From contig NZ_KE386569.1 in the NCBI RefSeq assembly GCF_000427625.1, positions 3,044,652 through 3,108,651 of the forward strand: a stretch of DNA of 64,000 nucleotides, in the 5' to 3' direction. The notes under the pieces are model-generated. The model saw only the letters and a program-made list of their open reading frames with translations. It was not told where the DNA came from and ran no database searches. Shown here one piece after another: positions 54,011-63,936 of this stretch. The first letter of the stretch is position 1. Each line of letters starts with the position of its first letter. The translations under genes and the position numbers were made by a program. The stretch is from Methylobacter luteus IMV-B-3098 (GTDB lineage: Bacteria; Pseudomonadota; Gammaproteobacteria; Methylococcales; Methylomonadaceae).

Positions 54011-54625
54011 AGCTCCAAGGTGTTGGCTTGGGGGCTTGAGCCCGGTTTGATGACGGGCGATAGCTGGTACAGTTGTGTCTGGAATCTTTAGACGGTACAA
54101 AACCATGGTCTGGGTTTTCTGTTCGCACTGGAGAGCAACCGTCTGGTTTCAGTGGAAAAAGGTTCATGGCAGCAAGTTCAACAATTAGAGGTGCCCGAAG
54201 ACGGCCTGGTCGTTTGGTTGCGGGACTTTGGCAGTGTCAAACTGTTTCGGACGCGGCTAAAAGACCAACTGCGCCATTATGTTGTGTACCTGCCTCATGA
54301 AGAGCGATTCTATGACTTTGATAGACAAGATTTTAGCGAAACCCATGACCGGCATTGGCAAATTGAGCAGTATCACCGGGCCATTAAACAAGTGTGTCAT
54401 ATCGAGCATTTTTAAGTGCGGAGCAAGATAGCCATCAAAAACCATTTGTTTGCCGCTATCTGTGGCTATGCGCAGTTACAGAAATTGCGTGCTATGGAGT
54501 TGATCAGTATTGGTTATCGATTACGACGAGACTTATTTAACGAAGTCACGGCATCTTTCATCGGTACTTTTATGCCTTCAATGGCGCATTTGAATCCACA
54601 ATTTCATTCAAGCGTCAATGCGTAA
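54011..54625 (+). pseudogene. IS701/IS4-like transposase, right remnant
   Basis: It reads LAWGLEPGLMTGDSWYS, then, after a shift, GLGFLFALESNRLVSVEKGS to HWQIEQYHRAIKQVCHIEHF. A TAA at 54413 follows and then RSKIAIKNHLFAAICGYAQL. The E of the catalytic triad is likely the one in QIEQYHRAIKQ. Confidence 0.7.
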
Positions 54626-54755
54626 CTTCTACGTCATTTGATTGAATGCTTCTTTAACAAGATCAAACATTACCGAGGAGGGTTCTCGCGGTATGAAAAA
54701 ATGGCACGAAATTACCTGGGCTTTGTTCGATATGTCTCAGCCCTGATTTGGCTGC
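54626..54755 (+). pseudogene. IS5-type transposase, C-terminal remnant
   Basis: Reads LIECFFNKIKHYRGGFSRYE, then KMARNYLGFVRYVSALIWLR before a TAA, the typical end of IS5-group (IS427) transposases. Outer shell of the nest that starts at 49200. Confidence 0.75.
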
Positions 54756-54871
54756 GCTAAAATGTCAACAGACTAGGAATTTTTAGGCTGGATCTAACCT
54801 GGCAGCCACTGTTAGAAAGTCAATAACTGTCAGGTTAGGTTTGAACTATTACATCCAATAAGATTGATGCT

Positions 54872-55429
54872 TTACCTATCAACCACCAGAGAAAGGTCAT
54901 CAATCTGCCATTGGTTTGATGGACTAGGCGTAACTCGAACACCAACTCTATGAACTCCGGCGGTGGGAACTCTATAAACACACTGCTTGACAGCACTCAC
55001 CCATGCATCAAGCACATTAGGGGTGCCATTGCCGGATACGAAAGCGGCGTCCGAGGCATCGTCTTGCTCCACCTCACCGTCCTCATTAGTTAAGATTGAA
55101 CACTCAGTTTGGCCTTGTTGGCCAGCAGGATCTATAAAAATCGTAGCATTTAGCGCAGCCTGAAAATTACCTCGCACTGCAGCTGAGGCATTAAAGATGA
55201 CGCGTACCCATGTGTTCGGTTGGACCGTTGTAAAGGTGACGAATGCTTGCTTGCCATTAACGGCGCCATTAAGGTCGAGAGTGTTAGTGCCTGAGCCAGT
55301 TTGTTCGGTGTTGTTTTGTGTTGCCCATAGAAGATCGGCTGAAGCCGGGTTAGCTACGAGCCCGAAACCTAGAAACGTCGTTAAGCCGCATAAGTAACGC
55401 ATTTTCTTATTGATTGATCGTATGTTCAT
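54872..55429 (-). CDS. Exported protein of unknown function
   Basis: 185 aa from the ATG at 55429, eight bases after GAGGG. Signal peptide ending VANPASA, then a beta-rich domain (LLWATQNNTEQTGSGTNTLD; TWVRVIFNASAAVRGNFQAA) with cysteines and a C-terminal WQIDDLSLVVDR strand. The longer frame from 55534 begins in the duplicated upstream repeat and is not needed. No family recognised. Confidence 0.65.
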   Translation of the reverse strand: MNIRSINKKMRYLCGLTTFLGFGLVANPASADLLWATQNNTEQTGSGTNTLDLNGAVNGKQAFVTFTTVQPNTWVRVIFNASAAVRGNFQAALNATIFIDPAGQQGQTECSILTNEDGEVEQDDASDAAFVSGNGTPNVLDAWVSAVKQCVYRVPTAGVHRVGVRVTPSPSNQWQIDDLSLVVDR

Positions 55430-55480
55430 GTTTTTACCCTCATTGTTGTATAAAAAGTAAAACAACTTGGACAAAGTTTC

Positions 55481-55692
55481 GTCTTCCTGATCGGCTACTT
55501 GTCGAGCTTTGTCCCTGTAAGTCTTGCTGGGCATCTTGCGATATCCATTCGAAATTGAAGATCCATCCTCGAATTGAGCATCCTATCTCTTCCTGGTAGT
55601 CTATTTGCCGAGCCTTGTCCCTGTAGGTCTTATTGGACATCTTGGAGTATCCATTCGAATTGAGGACATCATTTGTTCTTGATATTTTTAAA
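55481..55692. repeat. Imperfect tandem duplication, period about 106 bp
   Basis: Two copies starting at about 55481 and 55587. Each on the minus strand contains the frame SKTYRDKARQ or NKTYRDKARQ, and near the end TATCCATTCGAA. The copies lie in the leader of the exported protein gene. Confidence 0.65.
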
Positions 55693-55707
55693 GCTATTAA
55701 GAATCCA

Positions 55708-56676
55708 TCAATTGTTTTGGAATTCTTGGGATTCCTGCTCGCTTGGTTCAGTTAGTGACTCTTCCAAAGACTTCATAAGCTGTGTGGCGAGTTCTGATAC
55801 TTCGGGGTCGTTGTCTTTTTGAGCAGTCACTAGAGTCTCCAGCATATCAGCTGATTTAATCAAACCGTCCTCGGAGCGCTTAAATAAAGCTACAAGGGCG
55901 ATAGAGCGAATTTTTGCGGAAGCATCGTTTTGAGCCAAGTCAATGATCGTATCTGGTGGCAAGTCTATCTGAGCCCGCAAAGCGGCATCCAATGCGTGGA
56001 TACGAATGCGCTCATCAGGGTCCGTCAGTGCATTTTGTACAATTTCTGTCGCGCCACTGCCTTGCTGCTCGACCAGATTGGCAATTGCTGAGGCACGCTT
56101 GACTGGGTCGGCATCCGTTGTATTTTGTGGCATCTCATTGGCGTGTTCTGCAATTGGCGGAGAAGTCGGCGCAAATTTTTTGCCTTGGCCTTGAGGATAG
56201 ACCCAAACAGATGCAAGACGCACCGATTTGCCATTACCTCGGGTGTAGAAGAAAAACACGTCATAATTCTCAAAAAGCCGGTGCAGAGCTTGCTCTATAG
56301 AAAGCTCGTGAAATTGAATTGTGATTGGTGGATTGGCCATGGCTTCGCTCATTATGATAGTAATCTCTGATTGTTGAGCGATTTTATCTACAATAGCCTG
56401 AAGCGGATGACTAGAAGCCTCAAGGCTTAAGCGATTAGACGTAAATAGAACATAAAGGGGTGATGAATTGGGCGGTTGAGTAGCATTATTAGCAATCTGA
56501 TTTTGAACTACTGAGCCTGATACAGGATCAGAATGCAGTGGGACGAATACTTGGGAGTTAGCTGCGCCAAATTCTCTCTTTGCTTGTTCTGTTACCGAAT
56601 TTGGCTGATTTGGCCATAACCAAAACATGAAGCTTGTTGCTATGACAGATATGATCACAATCTTTATTGTTTTCAT
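55708..56676 (-). CDS. Exported STN-like plus HEAT-repeat protein
   Basis: About 322 aa. A membrane anchor (IKIVIISVIATSFMFWLW), then a domain (about 75-160) with LQAIVDKIAQQSEITIIMS and ITIQFHELSIEQALHRLFEN, like the STN/N0 short domain of secretins and TonB receptors. Helical HEAT-type repeats follow at 190-300 (DPVKRASAIANLVEQQGSGA; DPDERIRIHALDAALRAQID; DASAKIRSIALVALF). ATG 56676 has a G-rich ribosome site; ATG 56691 is also possible. Role unknown. Confidence 0.68.
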   Translation of the reverse strand: MKTIKIVIISVIATSFMFWLWPNQPNSVTEQAKREFGAANSQVFVPLHSDPVSGSVVQNQIANNATQPPNSSPLYVLFTSNRLSLEASSHPLQAIVDKIAQQSEITIIMSEAMANPPITIQFHELSIEQALHRLFENYDVFFFYTRGNGKSVRLASVWVYPQGQGKKFAPTSPPIAEHANEMPQNTTDADPVKRASAIANLVEQQGSGATEIVQNALTDPDERIRIHALDAALRAQIDLPPDTIIDLAQNDASAKIRSIALVALFKRSEDGLIKSADMLETLVTAQKDNDPEVSELATQLMKSLEESLTEPSEQESQEFQNN

Positions 56677-56691
56677 AAGGAACCCCCCCAT

Positions 56692-57123
56692 CTATCATGC
56701 GCGGAGTCAAATTATCCTTTGCCTAGCATGCTGTATAGCGACGCAGACGCGGCACAACATATTAGGTAGTCTGAGTTGATGCAATGATTAGTTGACATCA
56801 GGATAAGCCAAATTTCTACTACTCTAACGAGTATTATTCATGCTTTTGGTTGAATTTCTATTCGTGCCATTACTGTCAAACTTAGCAGGCATTGAGTCGA
56901 TATAGATTATCTCGACTTACAGAGCAAGCTTTGCAGTCTGTAAATAATGATAACTTATACTGCTTGCTCAAAAAGGCAATCACAACAATTCTTATCGGAT
57001 GTTCAAACGCTGGATGCGGTAATGGGGTGTTGTTCGAGATGTTAACAATGAATCTGCTGTCAAGTATGTCTTGGATAGAGTTCACTATATAATTATGAAG
57101 TTAGTCAGGTTTGCTTCGAGGAG
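56692..57123. other. Intergenic region
   Basis: 430 bp. Short opposite frames at 56882-57092 overlap each other and have no ribosome sites. No feature supported. Confidence 0.4.
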
Positions 57124-58391
57124 TGGACCCCATTGATTGGGCAGCCGTTTATCGTTCTTAAGTGATAGCCCTGCCGAGTTATGCCGCCTTTTGTTCATTC
57201 AAAAAGTCAGCGTCATAAGCTTCATCCGGTGTTTTTCTCTCTAGTCCCTGATGTCGCCGTTTTTCATTGTAGAAGCGGAAACACTTACCCATTTCCGATT
57301 CAGCTTGTCTTGGCGTTTCATACGCTTTCAGATACACATCTTCATATTTGACGCTGCGCCAGAGTCATTCAACAAAGACAGTGTCGACCCAGCGGCCTTT
57401 ATCGTCCATGCTGATCTTGATGCCATAGGCGTTGAGCGTGCCGGTAAATTTGTCGCTGGTGAATTGACTGCCCTGATCCGTATTGAAAATATCCGGTGTC
57501 CCGTAACGTGCGAACACTTCCTCCAGGGCTCCTACGCAAAAGCCGGTGTCCGTCGTGTTCGACAGGCGCCAGCTCAGTACTTTGCGGCTATGCCAGTCCA
57601 TCACCGCCACCAGATAGAGAAAACCCTTGGTCTTGGGAATATAACAGATATCGGTCGCCCAAATCAGGTTAGGCCGGGCAATTGTAAGACTTTCAGCAGA
57701 TAGGGATAAATTTTATGGCCCTTATTTGGTAGGCTGGTCTTCTCTTTCGGATAGAGCGCGACCAAGCCCATTTGCCACATATGTCGTTGAATTTTCTTGC
57801 GGTTGATATGCCCGTCACAATACCTCGATCGATCAGTTTATCTCGCAGCCGGCGACGTCCCCTGAACGGCTGTTCCAGATGAATTTCATCGATGGCCTTC
57901 ATCAGTACCAGTTCCTCATTGGCGACATCGATAGGCCAGTAATAGACGTTGGAGCGGTTCAACGCCAGTAATTTGCATTGTTTAATCACAGGTAGCTTCG
58001 CCTGGGGATCAATTTTTCTTTGCGCTGCGCCCGATCTAGCGATCGAGCACTTTGGACAAAAAAACGTTTTCCATCGTCAGCAGACTGATCTTCGCATGCA
58101 GATCCTTGAGGGTGGCATCGGCTGTCGCTGAATTAGCTTTGTCTTTGCTGAATAGCTCGCTCGCATTATCTAGCAGTTGCTGCTTCCATTGCGTAAATTT
58201 GGTTCGGGTGAACATCAAATTCAGTCGATAATTCGGCTAAGGTCTTGTCGCCTTTTTCAGTGCTCTACGCCTGCTTTGGCTTTGAACTGCGGTGAGTGTT
58301 TCTTCTTTTCTTGCCCATGATTTTTTCCTCATGCGTTGAGATCACAAGAGCAGTTTTATCACTTAAGCTACTGTCTGATTTTTGGGGTCCA
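57124..58391 (-). mobile_element. Decayed IS3 family element
   Basis: 1268 bp between inverted ends TGGACCCCA (57124 and the inverse ending at 58391). OrfA and OrfB remains read on the minus strand in several frames: MAVMDWHSRKVLSWRLSNTT, DIFNTDQGSQFTSDKF, VDTVFVE*, and the end FYNEKRRHQGLERKTP. Inactive. Confidence 0.85.
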
Positions 58392-58398
58392 TTTCTTT

Positions 58399-58860
58399 CT
58401 AGATGTTATCTAAACCTGACAATCCATAGATAGACCAGTTGGCAAAATCAAGAGCGCCTTCCTCATCACTTTTATTTTTGTAATTAATTCGACATACGTA
58501 TCTTTTAGTAACGGTACTCAATGTGTCGCTGGTTATATCGACTTCAGCGTTAATTACGTATTGATAATCGCCAAGGCTCCAGGCATTAATAGGTTTTTCA
58601 GGAAAGTTAATTGTTACATCTGAACCAAGCTCAGATTTAATGTAACTATTGCAGTGCGTGAACGCGAGTTCAGTCAAAGAGTTGGAAACAGGAGTAGCAC
58701 TGCCTTGATCTTGGGTGTCAACAAGAAATAAGTCAGATTTAATGACGCTGTTGATTGCAGGCATGATGAATTCTCGTTGAATTAATATCAGCGCAGCTAT
58801 GCCGAGAATGAAAACTAAAACAGGGTGTTTTTTCAAAAACAAAATAAGATATTTCTTCAT
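58399..58860 (-). CDS. Membrane-anchored protein of unknown function
   Basis: 153 aa. A helix at about 12-29 (PVLVFILGIAALILIQ), then an extracytoplasmic beta-rich domain with two cysteines (FTHCNSYIKSELGSDVTINF; RYVCRINYKNKSDEEGALDF). Its gene is only 8 bp from the end of the decayed IS3 element, and divergent from pmoC. No family recognised. Confidence 0.6.
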   Translation of the reverse strand: MKKYLILFLKKHPVLVFILGIAALILIQREFIMPAINSVIKSDLFLVDTQDQGSATPVSNSLTELAFTHCNSYIKSELGSDVTINFPEKPINAWSLGDYQYVINAEVDITSDTLSTVTKRYVCRINYKNKSDEEGALDFANWSIYGLSGLDNI

Positions 58861-58995
58861 AAGACTTAGATGATTGCGTTCAGAAAAAAGAAAGGATGGA
58901 CAAGAATTTTAACAGAAATCAAAGTTTTAACAGCAAGGAAATTTATCAAGAGTTGAATGAGTCAAGGACAAACAGAATTCAAAATTGTTTTTGAC

Positions 58996-59023
58996 TTGAC
59001 AAGGTTGATCGAACTGGTAGACT
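58996..59023 (+). promoter_or_regulatory. Candidate pmoCAB promoter
   Basis: TTGACA (58996-59001), 16-bp spacer, TAGACT (59018-59023). The leader to the pmoC start is then about 120 nt. Confidence 0.6.
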
Positions 59024-59151
59024 GAGCGCTCACTAAATAGACTTGGTGACACCCTGATTCTAAATTTAGAAGGATGGGTGAGAAAATGGAGTTGTAACTA
59101 TAGACTCCCGGTTTAATAAACTGGGGATTTGATAATTTTTAGGAGGTAGAA

Positions 59152-59904
59152 ATGGCAGCTACAACTGAATCAGTGAAAGCTGATGCTGCGGAAGCACCGC
59201 TGTTAAATAAAAGAAATATGTTCGCCGGAGCAGCACTGTATATCGTGTTCTACGGCTGGGTTCGTTGGTATGAAGGAATTTACGGCTGGTCAGCTGGTCT
59301 GGATTCATTCGCACCTGAATTCGAAACATATTGGATGAACTTTCTTTACACCGAGATGATTCTTGAAGTTGTGACCGCATCGATTCTATGGGGTTACATC
59401 TGGAAAACTCGTGATCGTAAAGTAATGTCAATCACTCCAAGAGAAGAGTTAAGAAGACACTTCACACACTGGACTTGGTTGGTAATGTACGGTATCGCTA
59501 TTTATTATGGCGCTAGCTACTTCACTGAGCAAGACGGTACATGGCATCAAACAATCGTTCGTGATACTGACTTCACTCCAAGTCACATCATCGAATTCTA
59601 TTTGAGCTATCCTATCTATATCATTACTGGTTTTGCTTCATTCCTGTATGCAAAAACAAGACTGCCTGCTTACCAACAAGGTCTGGCATTACAGTACATG
59701 GTATTAGTAATTGGTCCTTTCATGATTCTGCCAAACGTTGGTTTGAACGAGTGGGGTCATACTTTCTGGTTTATGGAAGAGCTCTTCGTTGCTCCTTTAC
59801 ACTACGGCTTCGTATTCTTCGGATGGGCTGCTTTAGGCGTACTGGGTGTTATCAACATCGAAGTTGCTGCTATCTCTAAACTGTTGAAAAAAGACTTAGC
59901 TTAA
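59152..59904 (+). CDS. pmoC: Particulate methane monooxygenase subunit C
   Basis: 250 aa integral membrane subunit of particulate methane monooxygenase, which oxidises methane to methanol in intracytoplasmic membranes. The segment TDFTPSHIIEFYLSYPIYII holds the D/H pair of the conserved metal site, and LNEWGHTFWFMEELF is the later signature. A strong ribosome site (AGGAGG) precedes the ATG. First gene of pmoCAB with 117 bp to pmoA. Confidence 0.98.
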   Translation: MAATTESVKADAAEAPLLNKRNMFAGAALYIVFYGWVRWYEGIYGWSAGLDSFAPEFETYWMNFLYTEMILEVVTASILWGYIWKTRDRKVMSITPREELRRHFTHWTWLVMYGIAIYYGASYFTEQDGTWHQTIVRDTDFTPSHIIEFYLSYPIYIITGFASFLYAKTRLPAYQQGLALQYMVLVIGPFMILPNVGLNEWGHTFWFMEELFVAPLHYGFVFFGWAALGVLGVINIEVAAISKLLKKDLA

Positions 59905-60021
59905 TAGAGTCTTCGGTTGTAATAACTATCTCCTAGCTGTTTTGCCTCTTTTCAAGGCAAAACAGCATAGTGAAAGATAGTCATTAATAAAAATAATTTA
60001 AATCCTTTAGGAGGTAAGCTA

Positions 60022-60765
60022 ATGAGCGCATCTCAATCAGCTGTTCGTTCACGTGCTGAAGCGGTTAAAGTTTCACGTACGTTCGACTATTTGATTCTCT
60101 TCACAGCGTTTTTCGTTATTCTGGGTGGTTATCACATTCACTACATGTTAACTGGTGGTGACTGGGATTTCTGGACAGACTGGAAAGATAGACGTCTATG
60201 GGTAACTGTAGCACCTATCGTTTCAATCACTTTCCCTGCTGCTGTTCAAGCATGCTTGTGGTATCGTTACCGTCTGCCTTTCGGCGCGGTTGTTTGCGTA
60301 TTAGGTCTGCTCTTGGGTGAGTGGGTTAACAGATATTTGAACTTCTGGGGATGGACATATTTCCCAGTAAACTTCTGCTTCCCTTCAAACCTGGTGCCAG
60401 GCGCTATCGTTCTTGATGTTATCTTAATGTTGTCAAACAGCATGACATTAACAGCGGTTGTTGGTGGTATGGCATGGGGTCTGTTGTTCTACCCTGGCAA
60501 CTGGCCAATCATTGCTCCATTGCACATTCCTGTTGAATACAATGGCATGATGTTCACTCTGGCTGACTTACAAGGTTACCACTACGTAAGAACTGGTACT
60601 CCTGAGTACATCAGAATGGTTGAAAAAGGTACGCTAAGAACTTTCGGTAAAGACGTTGCTCCAGTATCAGCATTCTTCTCTGCTTTCGTGAGTATCTTAA
60701 TTTACTTCTTGTGGCATTTCTTCGGTAAATGGTTCTCAAAACCTGACTTCGTTCAGTCTGCATAA
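60022..60765 (+). CDS. pmoA: Particulate methane monooxygenase subunit A
   Basis: 247 aa, six to seven membrane helices. GGDWDFWTDWKDRR and NFWGWTYFPVNFCFPSN are the regions used to identify pmoA, and both fit type I methanotroph PmoA rather than AmoA. LTALVGG-type stretch SMTLTAVVGGMAWGLLFYPG follows. AGGAGG ribosome site. It lies near the active site at the membrane surface. Confidence 0.98.
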   Translation: MSASQSAVRSRAEAVKVSRTFDYLILFTAFFVILGGYHIHYMLTGGDWDFWTDWKDRRLWVTVAPIVSITFPAAVQACLWYRYRLPFGAVVCVLGLLLGEWVNRYLNFWGWTYFPVNFCFPSNLVPGAIVLDVILMLSNSMTLTAVVGGMAWGLLFYPGNWPIIAPLHIPVEYNGMMFTLADLQGYHYVRTGTPEYIRMVEKGTLRTFGKDVAPVSAFFSAFVSILIYFLWHFFGKWFSKPDFVQSA

Positions 60766-60873
60766 GAATCGTTACAGAAAACTACACATTAAAAGACTAG
60801 AGGCAGCCGTAATATTTCAGTTGCCACTAGGATACTCAGAAAACTATAGATTCTCTATTATAGAGGAGGATAT

Positions 60874-62118
60874 ATGAAATTGATTAAAGACAAAGTTGCG
60901 AAACTATCCTTTGTCGCACTGCTGATGACTGTCACAGCAGCGATGTTTTACACGCCAACTGCATCTGCTCATGGTGAAAAGTCTCAGGCCGCTTTCATGC
61001 GTATGCGTACTATTCACTGGTTTGACTTGAACTGGTCAAAAGAAGAAGTAGCAGTTAACGATACAATGACAATTTCTGGTAAATTCCACGTTTTCGCTGG
61101 ATGGCCTGAAACTGTTGATAAACCAGAAGTATCATTCTTGAACATTGGTATTCCAGGCCCTGTATTTATTCGTGCAGGATCTTGGATCGGTGGTCAATTG
61201 GTTCCTCGTTCAGTTACTCTGGAATTGGGTGAAACTTATGAGTTTAAAGTATTGTTAAAAGCACGTCGTCCAGGTGACTGGCACGTTCACACTATGATGA
61301 ACGTTGAAGGCGGTGGTCCAATCATCGGTCCAGGTAAATGGGTAACTGTTACTGGTTCAATGGGATCATTTGTTAACCCAATCACAACTTTGACTGGCGA
61401 AACTATCGACCTGGAACATTTCAACCTGGGCAACATCTACTTCTGGCACGCTTTCTGGTATGCTCTTGGCTTAGCTTGGTTAGTATACTGGGCACGTAAA
61501 CCAATGTTCGTACCTCGTTCAATCGCTGTTGAATCAGGTAAAGCTGATTCTTTAATCACAGCTACTGACAAGAAAATTGCTATGGCATTTGGAGCTGGTA
61601 CTGTCGCTATCGTTGCTTTCTCAATGGGCAGCACAAACGAACAGTATCCTGTAACTACTCCTCTGCAAGCAGGTTTGATGCGTGGTATGAAGCCAATTGA
61701 AATGCCAGCACCAACTGTTAGCGTTAAAGTTGAAGATGCTTCTTACCGTGTACCAGGTCGTGCTATGCAAATGACACTGACTATCACTAACAACGGTGAT
61801 TCAGCTATTCGTTTAGGCGAGTTCAACACAGCTGGCGTACGTTTCTTGGATCCAGCAGTTGCTGAAGATACTACTAACTATCCAGATGACTTGTTAGCTG
61901 AAGAAGGGTTGACTGTTAGCGATAACAGCCCACTTGCTCCAGGCGAAACAAGAACTGTTGAAGTTACTGCTTCTGATGCTGCATGGGAAGTTTACCGTTT
62001 AGCTGACTTGATCTACGATCCAGACAGCCGTTTTGCTGGTTTGTTGTTCTTCTTTGATGAAGCTGGCAACCGTCAAATGACTATGGTAGATGCTCCATTA
62101 ATCCCAACATTCATCTAA
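60874..62118 (+). CDS. pmoB: Particulate methane monooxygenase subunit B
   Basis: 414 aa. Signal peptide ending PTASA, so His of AHGEKSQ becomes the mature N-terminal copper ligand; DWHVHTMMN gives the other two histidines of the CuB site. Two cupredoxin-like periplasmic domains are linked by two membrane helices (about residues 190-205 and 230-250). Last gene of the operon, followed by a strong terminator. Confidence 0.98.
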   Translation: MKLIKDKVAKLSFVALLMTVTAAMFYTPTASAHGEKSQAAFMRMRTIHWFDLNWSKEEVAVNDTMTISGKFHVFAGWPETVDKPEVSFLNIGIPGPVFIRAGSWIGGQLVPRSVTLELGETYEFKVLLKARRPGDWHVHTMMNVEGGGPIIGPGKWVTVTGSMGSFVNPITTLTGETIDLEHFNLGNIYFWHAFWYALGLAWLVYWARKPMFVPRSIAVESGKADSLITATDKKIAMAFGAGTVAIVAFSMGSTNEQYPVTTPLQAGLMRGMKPIEMPAPTVSVKVEDASYRVPGRAMQMTLTITNNGDSAIRLGEFNTAGVRFLDPAVAEDTTNYPDDLLAEEGLTVSDNSPLAPGETRTVEVTASDAAWEVYRLADLIYDPDSRFAGLLFFFDEAGNRQMTMVDAPLIPTFI

Positions 62119-62157
62119 TGAATAATTAGCTGATACTTTAGTTGTCAGTTAAGGGTT

Positions 62158-62197
62158 AAGACCCCCGTTGCCGAAAAGGTAACGGGGGTTTTTTTTA
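62158..62197 (+). terminator. Rho-independent terminator of pmoCAB
   Basis: ACCCCCGTTGCC and GGTAACGGGGGT pair around a GAAAA loop, followed by eight T. Confidence 0.92.
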
Positions 62198-62406
62198 TTT
62201 TTGAAAAACACCGAAATGAAGGCAAACGAATAAGACTTGTATAAAATAGAGCGTTCATTTTTTAGTAGAAAACATAGAGCAATTCTCTGCTATATAGAAC
62301 CATAAGCTATGTTTAAATAGCGGCTAGAGCAGTTATCATTTAGATAAAAACATGTTATTAACTAACCTCTTGTTAAACAAGATGAGCCGTTTTCAACATG
62401 CCTAAG

Positions 62407-63257
62407 CCTTAGAGTTTGTCCAATATCTGCTGATGATGAGTGATAAATAAGGGGCATGAGAAAGTTTACCCCAGCGATATCAGTCGCGAACAATTTTGAG
62501 CCAATCAGAGAACTTCTGGAAAATGCCCGCAAGAAAACCCGCCCGCGGACAGTGGACTTGTATGAGGTGTTCTGTGCCATTCTTTATTTGCTCAAGAGCG
62601 GCTGCCAGTGGCGCATGCTGCCGAGCGATTTCCCGAAATGGTGCACGGTCCATCATTATTTGCGCTGTGGAGTGAGAAACCTGAAGGCGGCGCCAGTCTG
62701 CTGGAGCAGGCGTTAAAAAAATCAGGTTGGCGAGGCCCGTACCAGACAGAGGCGCAACGCCAAGACGAGTTTCTGCATCGTTGATGCACAGAGCGTCAAG
62801 AACACCGACTGCGCGCGCAACAAAGGTTATGATGCCGGCAAAAAAGTATCAGGCATCAAGCGCTATATTGTTGTTGATACGCAAGGATTGCCCCATGCGA
62901 TAGTCGTCACTACCGCTAATATCACGGATCGGCAAGGGGCACTTATGGCAATTGACCAGCATGCGGCTAACTTATCGGACGTGACAGCGTTACTGGTAGA
63001 CGGCGGTTATACCGGTCAGCCTTTTGCGGAATCGGTACGGACATTAATCGGTGCAGAGGTACAGGTTGCTAAACGTCATGAGCTTCATGCCTTTGCCGTC
63101 ATGCCCCAACGCTGGGTCGTCGAACGATCGTTCGCCTGGCTGGAGAAATGCCGACGGCTTTGGAAAAATACCGAGCGCTTGCTCAATACCAGCTTGCAGT
63201 TCGTCAATCTGGCTTTCTTGGCGCTGTTGCTGCGGAGATATTGAACAGACTCTTAGG
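62407..63257 (+). mobile_element. IS5 family element (IS427-like)
   Basis: 851 bp with inverted ends CCTTAGAGTTTGTCCAATAT / inverse of CCTAAGAGTCTGTTCAATAT. It lies 210 bp after the pmoCAB terminator. Confidence 0.8.
62456..63244 (+). pseudogene. IS5 family transposase, frameshifted
   Basis: The N-terminal frame runs to WCTVHHYL. A missing base shifts it to [20 protein letters not shown], and an A7 run to NQVGEARTRQ. Then FCIVDAQSVKNTDCARNKGY and ERSFAWLEKCRRLWKNTERL run to the stop at 63244. Programmed frameshifting at the A7 is possible in IS427 elements, but the first break suggests decay. Confidence 0.8.
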
Positions 63258-63284
63258 CCTGGGCTGTTGGAGTTCTTCCGAATC

Positions 63285-63605
63285 CTACGGCATAAGTCCC
63301 ACCAATTCTGCCGCCCTGCCCAAGATTATTTCAGGCGCAAGAAAATGCCGGACCAGCATCAACAGGTTTATGACCCGGAAAATGCTGTGAATCCAGGCTT
63401 CTGAAGTGCGGACCGTCTTCGCACGAAGGGTATTGAGGCTGTAGCTACGCTTGCCTTGGTTGAATTTGCCTTCAATCGGGATGCGTTGCCGATAGTCCGC
63501 TTGCCTTTGCTGCTTCTCGCGTTTCCGTTGCGCGGCTTTTTGTTCGGCGACCTGCGGGGCTGGGGCGTAAGCGTCCACCCGTCCCATCTGTGCTAGCGTA
63601 GCCAA
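63285..63605 (-). pseudogene. DDE transposase C-terminal fragment
   Basis: Reads QRKREKQQRQADYRQRIPIE, GKFNQGKRSYSLNTLRAKTV, then AWIHSIFRVINLLMLVR, the end of an IS5-type DDE transposase. Truncated at its N-terminal side by the IS66 element. Confidence 0.65.
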
Positions 63606-63642
63606 ACCAGTCATCCTTATTATTTTTTGAAGAGGATGCATA

Positions 63643-63936
63643 ATGGCATTATCAAAACAGTGGCTTGATCATATCGAAGCCTGGCAAGGCAGCGGCTTAA
63701 CGCAGTCGGCGTATTGTCGGCAGCAGGGCCTGAATACCCATACGTTTGCGGCCCGCTTGTCGGAATACCGTAAGCGCAGGCCGAGTTCACCGCCGGCCTT
63801 GATCCCGATGCAGGTTCAAAGCCTGGCGCCGCCGACTGAGCGCCTGGTGTTGCAGGGCAGCCAGGGCTACCGCCTGGAGCTGCCCTCAACCGTTGACGCC
63901 GCCTGGCTGGCGGCATTGCTGCGATGCCTGGCCTGA
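63643..63936 (+). CDS. tnpA: IS66 family TnpA
   Basis: 97 aa with the IS66 Orf1 pattern: WLDHIEAWQGSGLTQSAYCR, then a basic HTH and the end LPSTVDAAWLAALLRCLA. TnpA of IS66 is an accessory protein for transposition. Overlaps tnpB by 13 bp. Confidence 0.88.
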   Translation: MALSKQWLDHIEAWQGSGLTQSAYCRQQGLNTHTFAARLSEYRKRRPSSPPALIPMQVQSLAPPTERLVLQGSQGYRLELPSTVDAAWLAALLRCLA

